A DNA stretch of 8,162 nucleotides from contig JAJZRZ010000070.1 in NCBI GenBank assembly GCA_021850085.1, positions 1-8,162 of the forward strand. Reading direction: 5' to 3'. A program made the position numbers and the translations under genes. The notes beneath the pieces are model-generated. The model was not told the origin of the DNA. It did no database searches and saw only the letters and a program-made list of their open reading frames with translations. This document shows, piece after piece, positions 1 to 7,545 of the stretch. The stretch's first letter is position 1. Every line of letters begins with the position of its first letter. The stretch comes from Actinomycetes bacterium. GTDB taxonomy: Bacteria; Actinomycetota; Coriobacteriia; Anaerosomatales; Anaerosomataceae.

Positions 1-1
1 T

Positions 2-1675
2 GACAGGGATGACGTAGGCGCCGAGCCCGGCAGCCACTTCCTGGGAGACATCTTCGCGGCACTCTCCCTGTTGCTGCTCTCTCTCGGCGTGCTCGCGCTC
101 GGGCTATCGGCGTTCCTCGTCGTCAACACCGTATCCGCGATCATGGCGCAGCAGGTCCGGCAGGTGGGGATCATGAAGGCCGTCGGCGGGAGCGCTTCGC
201 AACTGGAAGCGCTGTATGCCGTGATGGTCCTCGCGTATGGCGTGCTCGGCGTGGCTGTGGGCCTTCCCGCCGCGGCGGCCGGATCGCGCTGGTTCATCGG
301 CTTTGCCGCCGAGGTGCTCAACTTCCGGGTCACCGACTACTCGGTTCCCGGGTGGGTCGTAGCGGTCGAAGCGGCGCTTGGCCTCCTCGTGCCACTGTTG
401 GCCGCTGCAGGCCCAGTCCGCCGCGGCGTAAGACAAAGCGTCGCAAGCGCGCTGACCGCGACCGGCATGTCCGGGGCCAACTTCGGCAGAGGACGGCTCG
501 ACTTGCTCCTAGGTTCGGTGCGCGGTCTCCCGCGTCCCGTCGCGCTTGCGCTGCGCAGCACGTTCCTGCGCAAGGGACGCCTCGCGCTGACCCTATCGAC
601 GCTCGCCCTCGCCTCTGCGGTCGTGATCTCGGTCCTGAGCGTCCAGGCCTCCATCGGACGCACGATCAGCGACCTCGAGGACTGGTGGCGTTACGACGTG
701 CAGCTCTCGTTCGAGACTCCGCAGGACGCCGATCTCGTGGAGGAAGTTGTGGCCGCGGCGCCCGGTGTGGACTCCTTCGACTTGTGGCACGTGTTCCCGG
801 CTGCGTTGGTGCGCGATGACGGCACGCGCAACGAGTCCTTCGGCATCGTCGGCCTCGATCCGGAAACCGATCTCGTCGGGCCGAACCTTGTGGAGGGCCG
901 CTGGATCGAACCCGGTGACGCCGGGGTCATAGTCGTCAACACAGACGTCCTGAACCTCGAGCCTTCGATGCTGCTCGGCAGCTCGGTCACACTCGAGGTG
1001 CTCGGCCAGCGTCGCGAATGGCGCGTGGCGGGAGTCATCAAAGGACAGCTCGGAGGTCCCACAGTCTACTGCACCACCAACGCTTTCCTCGACGCGGTCA
1101 GCGTGGACCCTGGCATCACGCGGGTCGCGGTTCGGGGGGACCAGCGCGGCGCGGCCGCTGAACAGACGCTCCTCGACGCAGTGGAGACCAGGCTGCGCGA
1201 AGCCGGCCACACCGTCTCGTCCACGCGCACGCGCGAAGTTCTCACCGGCCAAGTGAGAGAACAGCTCAGCATCCTCGTCGCTTTCCTGGTCATCATGGCG
1301 GCGCTGCTGGCCTCGGTCGGCGTGATAGGCTTGACCGGCAGCATGACGATCAACGTGCTTGAAAGCACACGGGAGATCGGGGTGATGCGTGCCACGGGAG
1401 CTCAGCATCGCTCGATCTACCAGATATTCGTGACCGAGGGAGTGACCGTGGGAGCGCTGGCATGGTTCGCCGGCGCGCTGCTGTCGTATCCGTTGAGCCT
1501 CGGCCTCGTCGCGCTGCTCGAGATGGCGATCGGCTTCCCGCTCAGCTACGCGTTTTCGTTTGGCGGGATGGCGGCTTGGCTCGCGATCATGCTGGCCATC
1601 TCCGCCATCGCCAGCATCGCTCCGGCGTTCAGGGCCTCACAGGTGAGCGTGCGTGACGCCATAGCCTACGAGTGA
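2..1675 (+). CDS. ABC transporter permease, two-FtsX-domain (MacB/LolC-like) type, 5'-truncated by window edge
   Basis: The reading frame is open from base 2 with no stop upstream, so the gene begins outside the window; 557 residues are visible. The first visible part is the end of one FtsX domain: a hydrophobic segment at about residues 18-45, then the family signature QVRQVGIMKAVGGS (about 52-65), and two more membrane segments to about 136. A basic linker and another membrane segment (about 193-213) follow. A large soluble extracytoplasmic domain spans about 218-418. The second FtsX domain has membrane segments near 422-446, 475-508 and 520-543 and repeats the signature as ESTREIGVMRATGA (about 454-467). 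The end, PAFRASQVSVRDAI, is typical of the family. Such permeases pair with a cytoplasmic ATPase and work in export, lipoprotein handling or mechanotransmission. No ATPase is visible here, so the substrate is unknown. The family call is firm. The gene is probably unrelated in function to the dapA cluster downstream. Confidence 0.9.
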   Translation, partial: DRDDVGAEPGSHFLGDIFAALSLLLLSLGVLALGLSAFLVVNTVSAIMAQQVRQVGIMKAVGGSASQLEALYAVMVLAYGVLGVAVGLPAAAAGSRWFIGFAAEVLNFRVTDYSVPGWVVAVEAALGLLVPLLAAAGPVRRGVRQSVASALTATGMSGANFGRGRLDLLLGSVRGLPRPVALALRSTFLRKGRLALTLSTLALASAVVISVLSVQASIGRTISDLEDWWRYDVQLSFETPQDADLVEEVVAAAPGVDSFDLWHVFPAALVRDDGTRNESFGIVGLDPETDLVGPNLVEGRWIEPGDAGVIVVNTDVLNLEPSMLLGSSVTLEVLGQRREWRVAGVIKGQLGGPTVYCTTNAFLDAVSVDPGITRVAVRGDQRGAAAEQTLLDAVETRLREAGHTVSSTRTREVLTGQVREQLSILVAFLVIMAALLASVGVIGLTGSMTINVLESTREIGVMRATGAQHRSIYQIFVTEGVTVGALAWFAGALLSYPLSLGLVALLEMAIGFPLSYAFSFGGMAAWLAIMLAISAIASIAPAFRASQVSVRDAIAYE

Positions 1676-1684
1676 GGGTGGCGG

Positions 1685-1704
1685 CAAGCCTCCGGCAGGC
1701 GTTG
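1685..1704 (+). terminator. Weak hairpin after the permease gene, possible terminator
   Basis: CAAGCCT (1685-1691) can pair with AGGCGTTG (1697-1704) if one G (1701) is bulged, leaving a CCGGC loop. It lies 10 bases after the permease stop. No T-run follows, so it does not look like a classical intrinsic terminator. It might be a factor-dependent end or have no function. Confidence 0.2.
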
Positions 1705-1725
1705 GTGCTGCCCAGAGTAGCGCTG

Positions 1726-1734
1726 TGTCACAAT
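1726..1734 (+). promoter_or_regulatory. Candidate extended -10 promoter element for dapA
   Basis: TGTCACAAT has an extended -10 form (TG, one base, then CACAAT, which matches TATAAT at four of six positions). It is the most promoter-like stretch in the 121-base gap. No good -35 sits at 16-18 bases: the nearest candidate, TTGGTG at 1702-1707, is 21 bases away. Transcription would start near 1741, giving a leader of about 55 bases. This is a weak call. Its main support is that the gap is the widest in the window and the gene function changes across it. Confidence 0.2.
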
Positions 1735-1754
1735 ACCGGGGAGGAACGTACCGT

Positions 1755-1775
1755 CGGCGTCCGCACGAAACGCCG
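1755..1775 (+). promoter_or_regulatory. Hairpin in the dapA leader
   Basis: CGGCGT (1755-1760) pairs perfectly with ACGCCG (1770-1775) around a nine-base loop. It ends seven bases before the ribosome binding site GAGGGG (1783-1788). It could influence dapA translation, but a six-pair stem can arise by chance in GC-rich DNA. It does not resemble a lysine riboswitch, which is far larger. Confidence 0.25.
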
Positions 1776-1796
1776 TGACTTCGAGGGGCGATACCC

Positions 1797-2690
1797 ATGA
1801 CCGAACCCAGATTCGGACGACTTCTCACAGCTATGGTCACGCCCTTCACCCCAAACGGTGGGCTTGACCTGCCGCGCGCTCAGGAGCTGGCGCTGCGACT
1901 GCTCGACCAGGACACCGAGGCGCTTGTAGTCTGCGGCACCACCGGCGAGTCGCCAACCGTGTTCTACGACGACAAGTTGCGCCTGTTCCAGGCGGTTCTG
2001 GAAGCCGTCGATGGCGCCGCGCCCGTGATCGCCAACGCGGGTGACAACTGCACGGACGACTCGGTGGACTTCGCACGCCGAGTGGCCGGCCTCGGCGTGG
2101 ATGCGATCATGGCGGTGGTACCGTACTACAACAAGCCGCCCCAAGAGGGCCTGTACCGCCATTTCGGCGCCATCGCTCACGCGGTGGACATTCCTGTGAT
2201 CCTCTACAACATCCCGGGACGCAGCGTCATCAACATGGAGGCCGCCACCACGCTCCGGCTGGCCGCGGACTTCGAGAACATCGTCGCCGTGAAAGAAGCC
2301 AGCTCCAACCTCTCCCAGATCGCGGCCATCATAGACGGGGCGCCACGCGGCTTCGAGGTCCTCTCCGGCAATGACGAGGACACCCTGCCAATGATGGGCC
2401 TGGGCGCGACCGGCGTGATCTCGGTGGCTTCACACTTGGTCGGCCCGCAAGTCGCTGAGCTGGTGAACGCGCAGGCCAGCGGCGACCACACACGCGCCCT
2501 CAAGACGCATCTTGAGCTCATGCCGCTGTTCAAGGCGTTGTTCATGACCGCGAACCCCATCATGGTCAAGAAGGCGCTGGAACTCGCCGGCTTCCCAGCG
2601 GGGGAGTGCCGATTGCCGCTCATCCCGGCCACCGGCGAGCAGACGGCCGAGCTCGACAGGGTCATGCGACACCTTGGCATCCTCACCTGA
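1797..2690 (+). CDS. dapA: 4-hydroxy-tetrahydrodipicolinate synthase (DapA)
   Basis: This cytoplasmic class I aldolase condenses pyruvate with L-aspartate 4-semialdehyde, the first committed step towards diaminopimelate and lysine. The 297 residues match the usual DapA length. Visible motifs, in order: the N-terminal MVTPFTPNG strand (13-21); CGTTGESPT (46-54), which holds the two active-site threonines (T48, T49); VVPYYNKPP (107-115); YNIPGR (137-142) with catalytic Tyr137 and substrate-binding Arg142; VAVKEAS (163-169) with Schiff-base Lys166; and SGNDEDTLPMMGLGATGVIS (190-209). The ATG at 1797 is eight bases after GAGGGG (1783-1788) and gives the expected N-terminus. One oddity: the loop usually written GTG(S/A)N reads NAGDN (80-84). 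Related aldolases such as N-acetylneuraminate lyase share the fold, but these motifs and the neighbouring rnj favour DapA. Confidence 0.95.
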   Translation: MTEPRFGRLLTAMVTPFTPNGGLDLPRAQELALRLLDQDTEALVVCGTTGESPTVFYDDKLRLFQAVLEAVDGAAPVIANAGDNCTDDSVDFARRVAGLGVDAIMAVVPYYNKPPQEGLYRHFGAIAHAVDIPVILYNIPGRSVINMEAATTLRLAADFENIVAVKEASSNLSQIAAIIDGAPRGFEVLSGNDEDTLPMMGLGATGVISVASHLVGPQVAELVNAQASGDHTRALKTHLELMPLFKALFMTANPIMVKKALELAGFPAGECRLPLIPATGEQTAELDRVMRHLGILT

Positions 2691-2696
2691 CCGAAC

Positions 2697-2716
2697 CGCG
2701 CGGCCGGGGCCGCGCG
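2697..2716 (+). terminator. Strong GC hairpin between dapA and rnj (attenuator or processing site)
   Basis: CGCGCGGCC (2697-2705) is the exact reverse complement of GGCCGCGCG (2708-2716). Realistically this is an eight-pair stem with a CGGG loop, starting six bases after the dapA stop. It is followed by ACCTTTG, which has only three T residues, so any termination would be partial or factor-assisted. As a stable structure in the leader of an RNase gene, it could equally act as a processing or stability element. The structure is plain in the sequence; the role is inferred. Confidence 0.5.
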
Positions 2717-2739
2717 ACCTTTGCCCACCCAGAACACTG

Positions 2740-2754
2740 AAGGAGCCCAGAAGA
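2740..2754 (+). promoter_or_regulatory. Ribosome binding site region for rnj, unusual spacing
   Basis: AAGGAG (2740-2745) is the best Shine-Dalgarno match but lies 15 bases before the ATG at 2761, longer than usual. A poorer AGAAGA (2749-2754) is six bases away. No other in-frame start lies between them, so ATG 2761 is still chosen. The protein then begins just ahead of the conserved LRVVPLGGLDEIG strand. Confidence 0.45.
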
Positions 2755-2760
2755 CACTCC

Positions 2761-4437
2761 ATGACATCAAAGACAAAGAATCGCTTACGCGTCGTCCCGC
2801 TCGGGGGTCTCGACGAAATAGGCAAGAACATGACCGTCCTGGAGTATGGGGACGACATGATCGTGATCGATGCGGGGCTGATGTTTCCTGATGATGACCA
2901 TCCGGGCATCGACCTCATCCTCCCCGATTACAGCTACATCATCCAGCGTCGCGAGAAACTGCGGGGCATCATCATCACCCACGGTCACGAGGACCACACG
3001 GGCGCCTTGCCGTACCTGCTCAAAGACCTCGACGCACCGGTTCCGGTGCTTGGGACGCGACTGACCCTCGGCATCGTTCAAGGCAAGCTCGAAGAACACC
3101 GCATCAAGAAACCTAGACTCAAGGAGGTCAAGCCGGGGGGCCATGTCACCCTCGGCGCATTCGGGATCGACTTTTTGGCCGTCAACCACTCGATACCCGA
3201 TGGCGTGGCGATCTTCGTGCGCACGCCGGTCGGCACCGTTCTGCATTCCGGCGACTTCAAGCTCGACCAGACGCCGATCGACGGCCGCATGACCGACTAC
3301 GGAGCGTTCGCAAAGGCGGCCAAACAGGGTGTGACGCTGCTGATGAGCGACTCCACCAACGCCGAGACCCCGGGACACACACCGTCGGAGGCCATCGTCG
3401 GCGCCACGCTGCGCGAGATCTTCGCGCGCGCCAGGCAACGCATCATCGTGGCGTCTTTCGCCTCTCACATCCATCGCGTCCAACAGGTGTGCGACGCGGC
3501 GGTCGCGTGCGACCGCAAAGTCGTGGTGACAGGCCGCTCCATGATCAACACCACCCGCATCGCGCGTGAGCTCGGGTACCTGCACATCGCAGACGAAGAC
3601 CTCCTCGATGCCTATGCTATGGGAGACCTCCCGTCCGACAAGGTGGTCGTGCTGTGCACCGGCAGCCAGGGTGAGCCGCTTTCCGCCCTCGCTCGGATCG
3701 CCAACGGTGACCACAAGACCGTTCAGATCGAAGCAGGAGACACGGTGGTCATATCGGCCACCCCGGTCCCGGGCAACGAGAAGGCCGTGAGCCGAGTGAT
3801 GAACCGCCTCTTCAAGGCTGGAGCCGATGTGGTCCACCGCGGAGTGGCCCGCGTGCACGTGTCAGGGCACGCGGCCGAGGAGGAGCTCAAGCTCATGTTG
3901 AACCTCATCCAGCCGGTGAACTTCGCCCCAATCCACGGCGAGACCCGCCATCTGCACGCGCACGCCTCGCACGCCCGAGCGGTGGGCATACCGGATGAGA
4001 ACATCTTCGTGCTGGAGAATGGTCGCTGCCTCGAGATATCGGAGGAGGGGGCAAGGCTGGGCGAACGTGTGGAATCCGGTGTCGTGTATGTCGACGGGCT
4101 CGCGGTCGGCGATATCGGTCATCTGGTTCTCCGTGACCGTCAGGTCCTGTCGAGCGATGGCATCGCCGTGATCGTGGTAGCCATCGATGGCCAGACAGGT
4201 GCCGTGGTCAGGGACGTCGAGCTCGTCACCAGGGGGCTCGTGCTCGCTGGCGACGCCAGCGGGGATTCCATGGACGGGGCGCACGCTCGCATCGCCAAGG
4301 TCCTCCGGCGGATGTGCAGCGAAGGCGTACCGGACACCGCGGGCATCAAGAGGGCGCTGCGCGACTCGGTCTCACAATACATCTGGGACAGTTCGCGCCG
4401 TCGTCCGATGATCATCCCCGTGGTCTTGGAGGTATAG
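2761..4437 (+). CDS. rnj: Ribonuclease J (metallo-beta-lactamase / beta-CASP RNase)
   Basis: Ribonuclease J is a cytoplasmic enzyme with 5'-3' exonuclease and endonuclease activity in mRNA decay and rRNA maturation. The 558 residues match the usual length. The metallo-beta-lactamase core shows VVPLGGLDEIGKN (11-23), THGHEDHTG (73-81) with the zinc ligands His74, His76, Asp78 and His79, NHSIPD (142-147) with His143, and SGDFKLD (163-169) with Asp165. The beta-CASP part shows SDSTN (196-200), ASFASHIHRVQ (231-241), CTGSQGEP (299-306) and VHVSGHA (365-371) with His370. The lactamase core resumes with PIHGE (390-394), His392. A C-terminal domain follows to 558. An in-frame TTG at 2674 would overlap dapA and read through the GC hairpin, so ATG 2761 is preferred. 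It lies 70 bases after dapA and directly abuts uppP. Confidence 0.96.
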   Translation: MTSKTKNRLRVVPLGGLDEIGKNMTVLEYGDDMIVIDAGLMFPDDDHPGIDLILPDYSYIIQRREKLRGIIITHGHEDHTGALPYLLKDLDAPVPVLGTRLTLGIVQGKLEEHRIKKPRLKEVKPGGHVTLGAFGIDFLAVNHSIPDGVAIFVRTPVGTVLHSGDFKLDQTPIDGRMTDYGAFAKAAKQGVTLLMSDSTNAETPGHTPSEAIVGATLREIFARARQRIIVASFASHIHRVQQVCDAAVACDRKVVVTGRSMINTTRIARELGYLHIADEDLLDAYAMGDLPSDKVVVLCTGSQGEPLSALARIANGDHKTVQIEAGDTVVISATPVPGNEKAVSRVMNRLFKAGADVVHRGVARVHVSGHAAEEELKLMLNLIQPVNFAPIHGETRHLHAHASHARAVGIPDENIFVLENGRCLEISEEGARLGERVESGVVYVDGLAVGDIGHLVLRDRQVLSSDGIAVIVVAIDGQTGAVVRDVELVTRGLVLAGDASGDSMDGAHARIAKVLRRMCSEGVPDTAGIKRALRDSVSQYIWDSSRRRPMIIPVVLEV

Positions 4438-4440
4438 GTG
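4428..4440 (+). promoter_or_regulatory. Ribosome binding site and zero-gap start for uppP inside the rnj end
   Basis: GGAGG (4428-4432) lies within the last codons of rnj and is five bases before GTG 4438. The rnj stop TAG is 4435-4437, so the uppP start follows it with no gap. This suggests translational coupling and fixes the GTG as the start. Confidence 0.7.
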
Positions 4441-5268
4441 AGCCTGCTTGAAGCCATCGTCCTCGGCATCACTCAAGGGATCACCGAGTTCCTTCCGATC
4501 TCGAGCGATGGCCACCTGATCCTCGTGCCAGCGATTCTCGGATGGAAGCGCTTCGGCCTAGGCTTCGACGTGGTGCTTCACGCCGCGACGCTCATGGCCA
4601 CGATCGCGTACTTCCGGCACGATGTATGGCGCCTGCTCACGGGGTTGCTGTCCCGCACCGAGGAGCGTGCGCGGGACCGCAGGCTCGCGTGGTTCCTCAT
4701 CGCGGCCACCGTACCGAGTGCGCTGATCGCACTCGCCCTCGAGCCCCTCGTCGAGGGGGTAGAGACGCTTCCTATGGCCTCACAGGTCTCCGTCGTAGGC
4801 GCATTCCTCTTGCTCACAGGGGCCTTGCTCGGCGGCGCGGAGGCGCTGGCCCGCCGCGCACGACACTCGATCCAGCACGCTGAGGAGATCCCGCTGCGCC
4901 ACGCGATCCTGATCGGCATCGCCCAAAGTTTCGCAGTTGCCCCCGGCCTCTCGCGGTCTGGCACCACGATCGCCGCTGGCGTCGCACTGGGGATACGGCG
5001 CGACGAAGCAGCGCGCTTCTCGTTCCTGCTGTCCATACCGATCGTCACCGCCGCCACGGCCAAGAAGGTCATCATCGATGTGGGCCTGCAAGGAGGGACC
5101 CTGCCGTCCGCGCTTCCCCTGACCGTCGGCCTTGCCACCACGGCCTTGGTGGGCTACGGCGCCATCGCGCTGCTCCTGCCGTTCGTGCGACGCCACTCGC
5201 TGTGGGTGTTCGCCATCTACACCGTCATCGCCGGTACCGCCATACTGGTCACGAACGTCCTGACTTAG
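4438..5268 (+). CDS. uppP: Undecaprenyl-diphosphatase (UppP/BacA family)
   Basis: This integral membrane phosphatase converts undecaprenyl diphosphate to undecaprenyl phosphate, recycling the lipid carrier for peptidoglycan and other wall polymers. It is associated with bacitracin resistance. The 276 residues are the normal length. The first signature, GITQGITEFLPISSDGHL (10-27), includes Glu17, Ser22, Ser23 and His26. The second, PGLSRSGTT (169-177), includes Arg173. Both are the catalytic motifs of the family. The rest is made of hydrophobic segments (about 83-103, 115-135, 193-208, 225-250, 255-274) with short basic loops, as expected for the polytopic fold. The position often occupied by a third Ser (or Thr, as in E. 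coli) is Asp24 here. The GTG start gives the typical N-terminus. The gene is coupled to rnj and lies 18 bases before ftsK. Confidence 0.95.
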   Translation: MSLLEAIVLGITQGITEFLPISSDGHLILVPAILGWKRFGLGFDVVLHAATLMATIAYFRHDVWRLLTGLLSRTEERARDRRLAWFLIAATVPSALIALALEPLVEGVETLPMASQVSVVGAFLLLTGALLGGAEALARRARHSIQHAEEIPLRHAILIGIAQSFAVAPGLSRSGTTIAAGVALGIRRDEAARFSFLLSIPIVTAATAKKVIIDVGLQGGTLPSALPLTVGLATTALVGYGAIALLLPFVRRHSLWVFAIYTVIAGTAILVTNVLT

Positions 5269-5286
5269 GCCGAGGGAGACTCGCGC

Positions 5287-7533
5287 ATGGCCACCGGCCG
5301 ATCAACCAAGGACCCGAAGAACCGGAAACGACCGTCGGGCGGCAAGCCCCCAACGAGGCGCACCGCGCCGGTGTCCCGGCTTCTCGACGACGACAGCCGC
5401 CATGAGATCGCCGGCGTGGTGCTCGGCGCACTGGCCATCGCGCTGGGCATCAGCGTCTACTCGGAGTCGGCCGGTGTGGTCCCGCAGGCTGTCTCGAGCG
5501 TGCTGCGGAGCGGATTCGGGCTCGGCGCCTACGTCATCCCTGTCATCGTGCTGCTGTGGGCGACCACGTTCTTCATGACTGGACTTCGCGTCAACGAGGT
5601 CCGTGTTGGAATCGGGCTCGGCCTTGTCTTGCTGTCGTTCATCGGCGCGCGCGCCATCGGCAACGACCCGGCCATGCAATGGGCACCTGCGGTCCTCTCG
5701 ACGAGCGGCGGCTACGTGGGTGGCGGCATCGCGTGGCTGCTGCGCGGACTGCTGGGCCCCGCGATCGCGTATGTGGTGGCCGTGGCGCTCGGCATCGTAG
5801 GACTCGTCTTCGCCGGTCTGTCGATCACCGAGGTCGTCGAAGGCATCCGCAGCCTGTTCAGCCGCCCATCTGCGGAGACTGACATCCCTGCGGCTTCCCC
5901 GCGACGGCGAGCCGCTCGCACCGTCTTGCTCGCGGACTTCAAGGATGCGTCCGCCTTCGAGCACGACTCGGCTCCTGCGCCGCTGAACAGGGTCCGCGCC
6001 GCCGACCCCGAGGTCTCCAAGCCCACATTACCCACGGTCCCCTCGGCTCCGCCCCGCTCGCTTGAAGGCTACGAGCTGCCGCCCGTAGGCGCGCTCGTCC
6101 GAACACCGGAGACCTCCGCCCAGCACAAGGCGTCGGAGAAGGAGCTTCGCCACACCGCAAGCCTCATCGAGCAGACCTTCGCCACGTTCGACATCCTCGC
6201 TCGCGTGGTGAACTGGATACCCGGACCTACGGTGACGATGTTCGAGGTAGAGATCGCCAAGGGCGTGAAGGTGAATCGTGTCACCGCGCTCTCCGACGAC
6301 CTCGCGCTGGCGCTTGCCGCGCCCACCATCCGTATCCTCGCGCCGATTCCCGGCAAGAGCTACATCGGCATAGAGGTCCCCAACGCCGGGCGCACGACGG
6401 TCACCCTGGGCGACCTCCTCCACTCCGGGCTCGTTGCCGACCCACGTCCACTCATGCTCGCCATCGGAAAAGACGTAGCCGGGGAAACGATCGCGGCGGA
6501 CCTGGCCACCATGCCCCACCTCCTGATCGCGGGCTCCACAGGCACGGGTAAATCGGTGTGCATCAACGCGCTCATCATGTCGATCCTCATGCGCGCCACT
6601 CCGGCCGAGGTCCGCCTGATCCTCATCGACCCCAAGCGCATCGAGCTCAACTTGTACAACGGCGTTCCGCACCTGTACGTGCCCGTGGTGACAGAAGCCA
6701 AGGAAGCGGCCTCCGCACTGCACTGGGCGGTGGGGGAGATGGAGGCCCGGCTCAAGAAGCTCCAGAAGGCTGGTGCGCGCAACATCGCGCAGTACAACAC
6801 CACGATTCGCGAGGGCGGGGGGCCTGAGGGGGCCGATGAGCTCCCTTACCTGCTGATCATCATCGACGAGCTCGCGGACCTGATGATGGTGGCGGCCAAA
6901 GAGGTCGAGGACTCCATCTGCCGCATCGCGCAGCTCGCCCGCGCCGCGGGCATCCACCTGATCGTCGCCACGCAGCGCCCGTCCACGGACATCATCACGG
7001 GCCTGATCAAGACCAACATCACGAACCGGATCGCGTTCGCGGTATCCTCCGGTATCGACAGCCGGGTGATCCTCGATCAACCGGGGGCCGAGAAGCTTGT
7101 CGGTCTTGGCGACATGCTGTTCTCCACGCCGGCCTGGCCCAAACCGAAACGAATCCAGGGCGCGTACGTCACCGAGGCCGAGATCGACTCGGTGGTCGCG
7201 CACGTCAAGGGTCAGGCGGAGCCTGACTACCATGAGGAGATCCTGCACCTCAAGGTGACGACCGCCTCGGGCAGTCTTGAGAGCGGGGGTGATGACGACC
7301 CGCTGCTTTGGGAGGCGGCTGACATCGTGGTCACGAGCGGTATGGGTTCCACATCCTTGCTCCAGCGGCGTCTGAAGGTGGGTTACGCGCGAGCCGGGCG
7401 TATCATGGACATGCTAGAGATGAAAGGGGTCGTCGGCCCGCCCGACGGCAGTCGGCCGCGTGACGTGCTGGTGGACATCGAGGAGCTCGAGTCGCTCAAG
7501 ATCTTCGAACGCGAGGAGCGCGACGATGCGTGA
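5287..7533 (+). CDS. ftsK: DNA translocase FtsK/SpoIIIE
   Basis: FtsK/SpoIIIE is a septum-anchored hexameric motor that pumps double-stranded DNA to clear chromosomes from the closing division site and, in many bacteria, to aid dimer resolution. The protein is 748 residues. A basic N-terminus (1-39) precedes about four membrane segments (near 41-60, 80-99, 105-123, 156-179). A Pro/Ala-rich linker runs to about 275, and the alpha domain covers about 280-385. The RecA-like beta domain holds Walker A GSTGTGKS (416-423), ILIDPKRIELNLY (445-457), Walker B LLIIIDE (522-528, Asp527/Glu528) and IVATQRPSTDIITG (559-572). The gamma winged helix (about 672-735) contains SLLQRRLKVGYARAGR (690-705), the part that reads DNA orientation sequences. 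GAGGGAG (5272-5278) is eight bases before the ATG. All domains are present; the linker is short, closer to SpoIIIE than to E. coli FtsK. Confidence 0.97.
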   Translation: MATGRSTKDPKNRKRPSGGKPPTRRTAPVSRLLDDDSRHEIAGVVLGALAIALGISVYSESAGVVPQAVSSVLRSGFGLGAYVIPVIVLLWATTFFMTGLRVNEVRVGIGLGLVLLSFIGARAIGNDPAMQWAPAVLSTSGGYVGGGIAWLLRGLLGPAIAYVVAVALGIVGLVFAGLSITEVVEGIRSLFSRPSAETDIPAASPRRRAARTVLLADFKDASAFEHDSAPAPLNRVRAADPEVSKPTLPTVPSAPPRSLEGYELPPVGALVRTPETSAQHKASEKELRHTASLIEQTFATFDILARVVNWIPGPTVTMFEVEIAKGVKVNRVTALSDDLALALAAPTIRILAPIPGKSYIGIEVPNAGRTTVTLGDLLHSGLVADPRPLMLAIGKDVAGETIAADLATMPHLLIAGSTGTGKSVCINALIMSILMRATPAEVRLILIDPKRIELNLYNGVPHLYVPVVTEAKEAASALHWAVGEMEARLKKLQKAGARNIAQYNTTIREGGGPEGADELPYLLIIIDELADLMMVAAKEVEDSICRIAQLARAAGIHLIVATQRPSTDIITGLIKTNITNRIAFAVSSGIDSRVILDQPGAEKLVGLGDMLFSTPAWPKPKRIQGAYVTEAEIDSVVAHVKGQAEPDYHEEILHLKVTTASGSLESGGDDDPLLWEAADIVVTSGMGSTSLLQRRLKVGYARAGRIMDMLEMKGVVGPPDGSRPRDVLVDIEELESLKIFEREERDDA

Positions 7534-7545
7534 TGTCATACGCAT
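7526..7545 (+). repeat. Inverted repeat across the ftsK stop codon
   Basis: ATGCGT (7526-7531) and ACGCAT (7540-7545) form a six-pair dyad with an eight-base spacer. It spans the ftsK stop (7531-7533) and ends five bases before the rodZ-like gene's AGGAGG. It could be an operator, a small hairpin, or chance. Confidence 0.3.

Noticed and set aside
593..1408. Minus-strand open frame (271 codons) opposite the permease
   Set aside because: Same reason: the permease frame has clear FtsX signatures and membrane segments, and the reverse frame does not look like a protein.
1676..1796. Lysine riboswitch or T-box ahead of dapA
   Set aside because: The gap is only 121 bases, too short for a lysine riboswitch plus expression platform, and I see no T-box-like conserved stretch.
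2674..2760. In-frame TTG extension of rnj adding 29 residues
   Set aside because: It would overlap dapA, translate through the strong GC hairpin and add a Pro/Arg-rich stretch not typical of RNase J. ATG 2761 fits the family.
2785..3858. Long minus-strand open frame (357 codons) opposite rnj
   Set aside because: It is antisense to an unmistakable RNase J. It has no domain pattern and is a codon-bias shadow.
6028..7248. Long minus-strand open frame (406 codons) opposite ftsK
   Set aside because: It lies wholly antisense to a gene with complete FtsK motifs. Its composition is rich in Arg, Asp, His and Gly with no recognisable domain, as expected from the reverse strand of GC-rich coding DNA.
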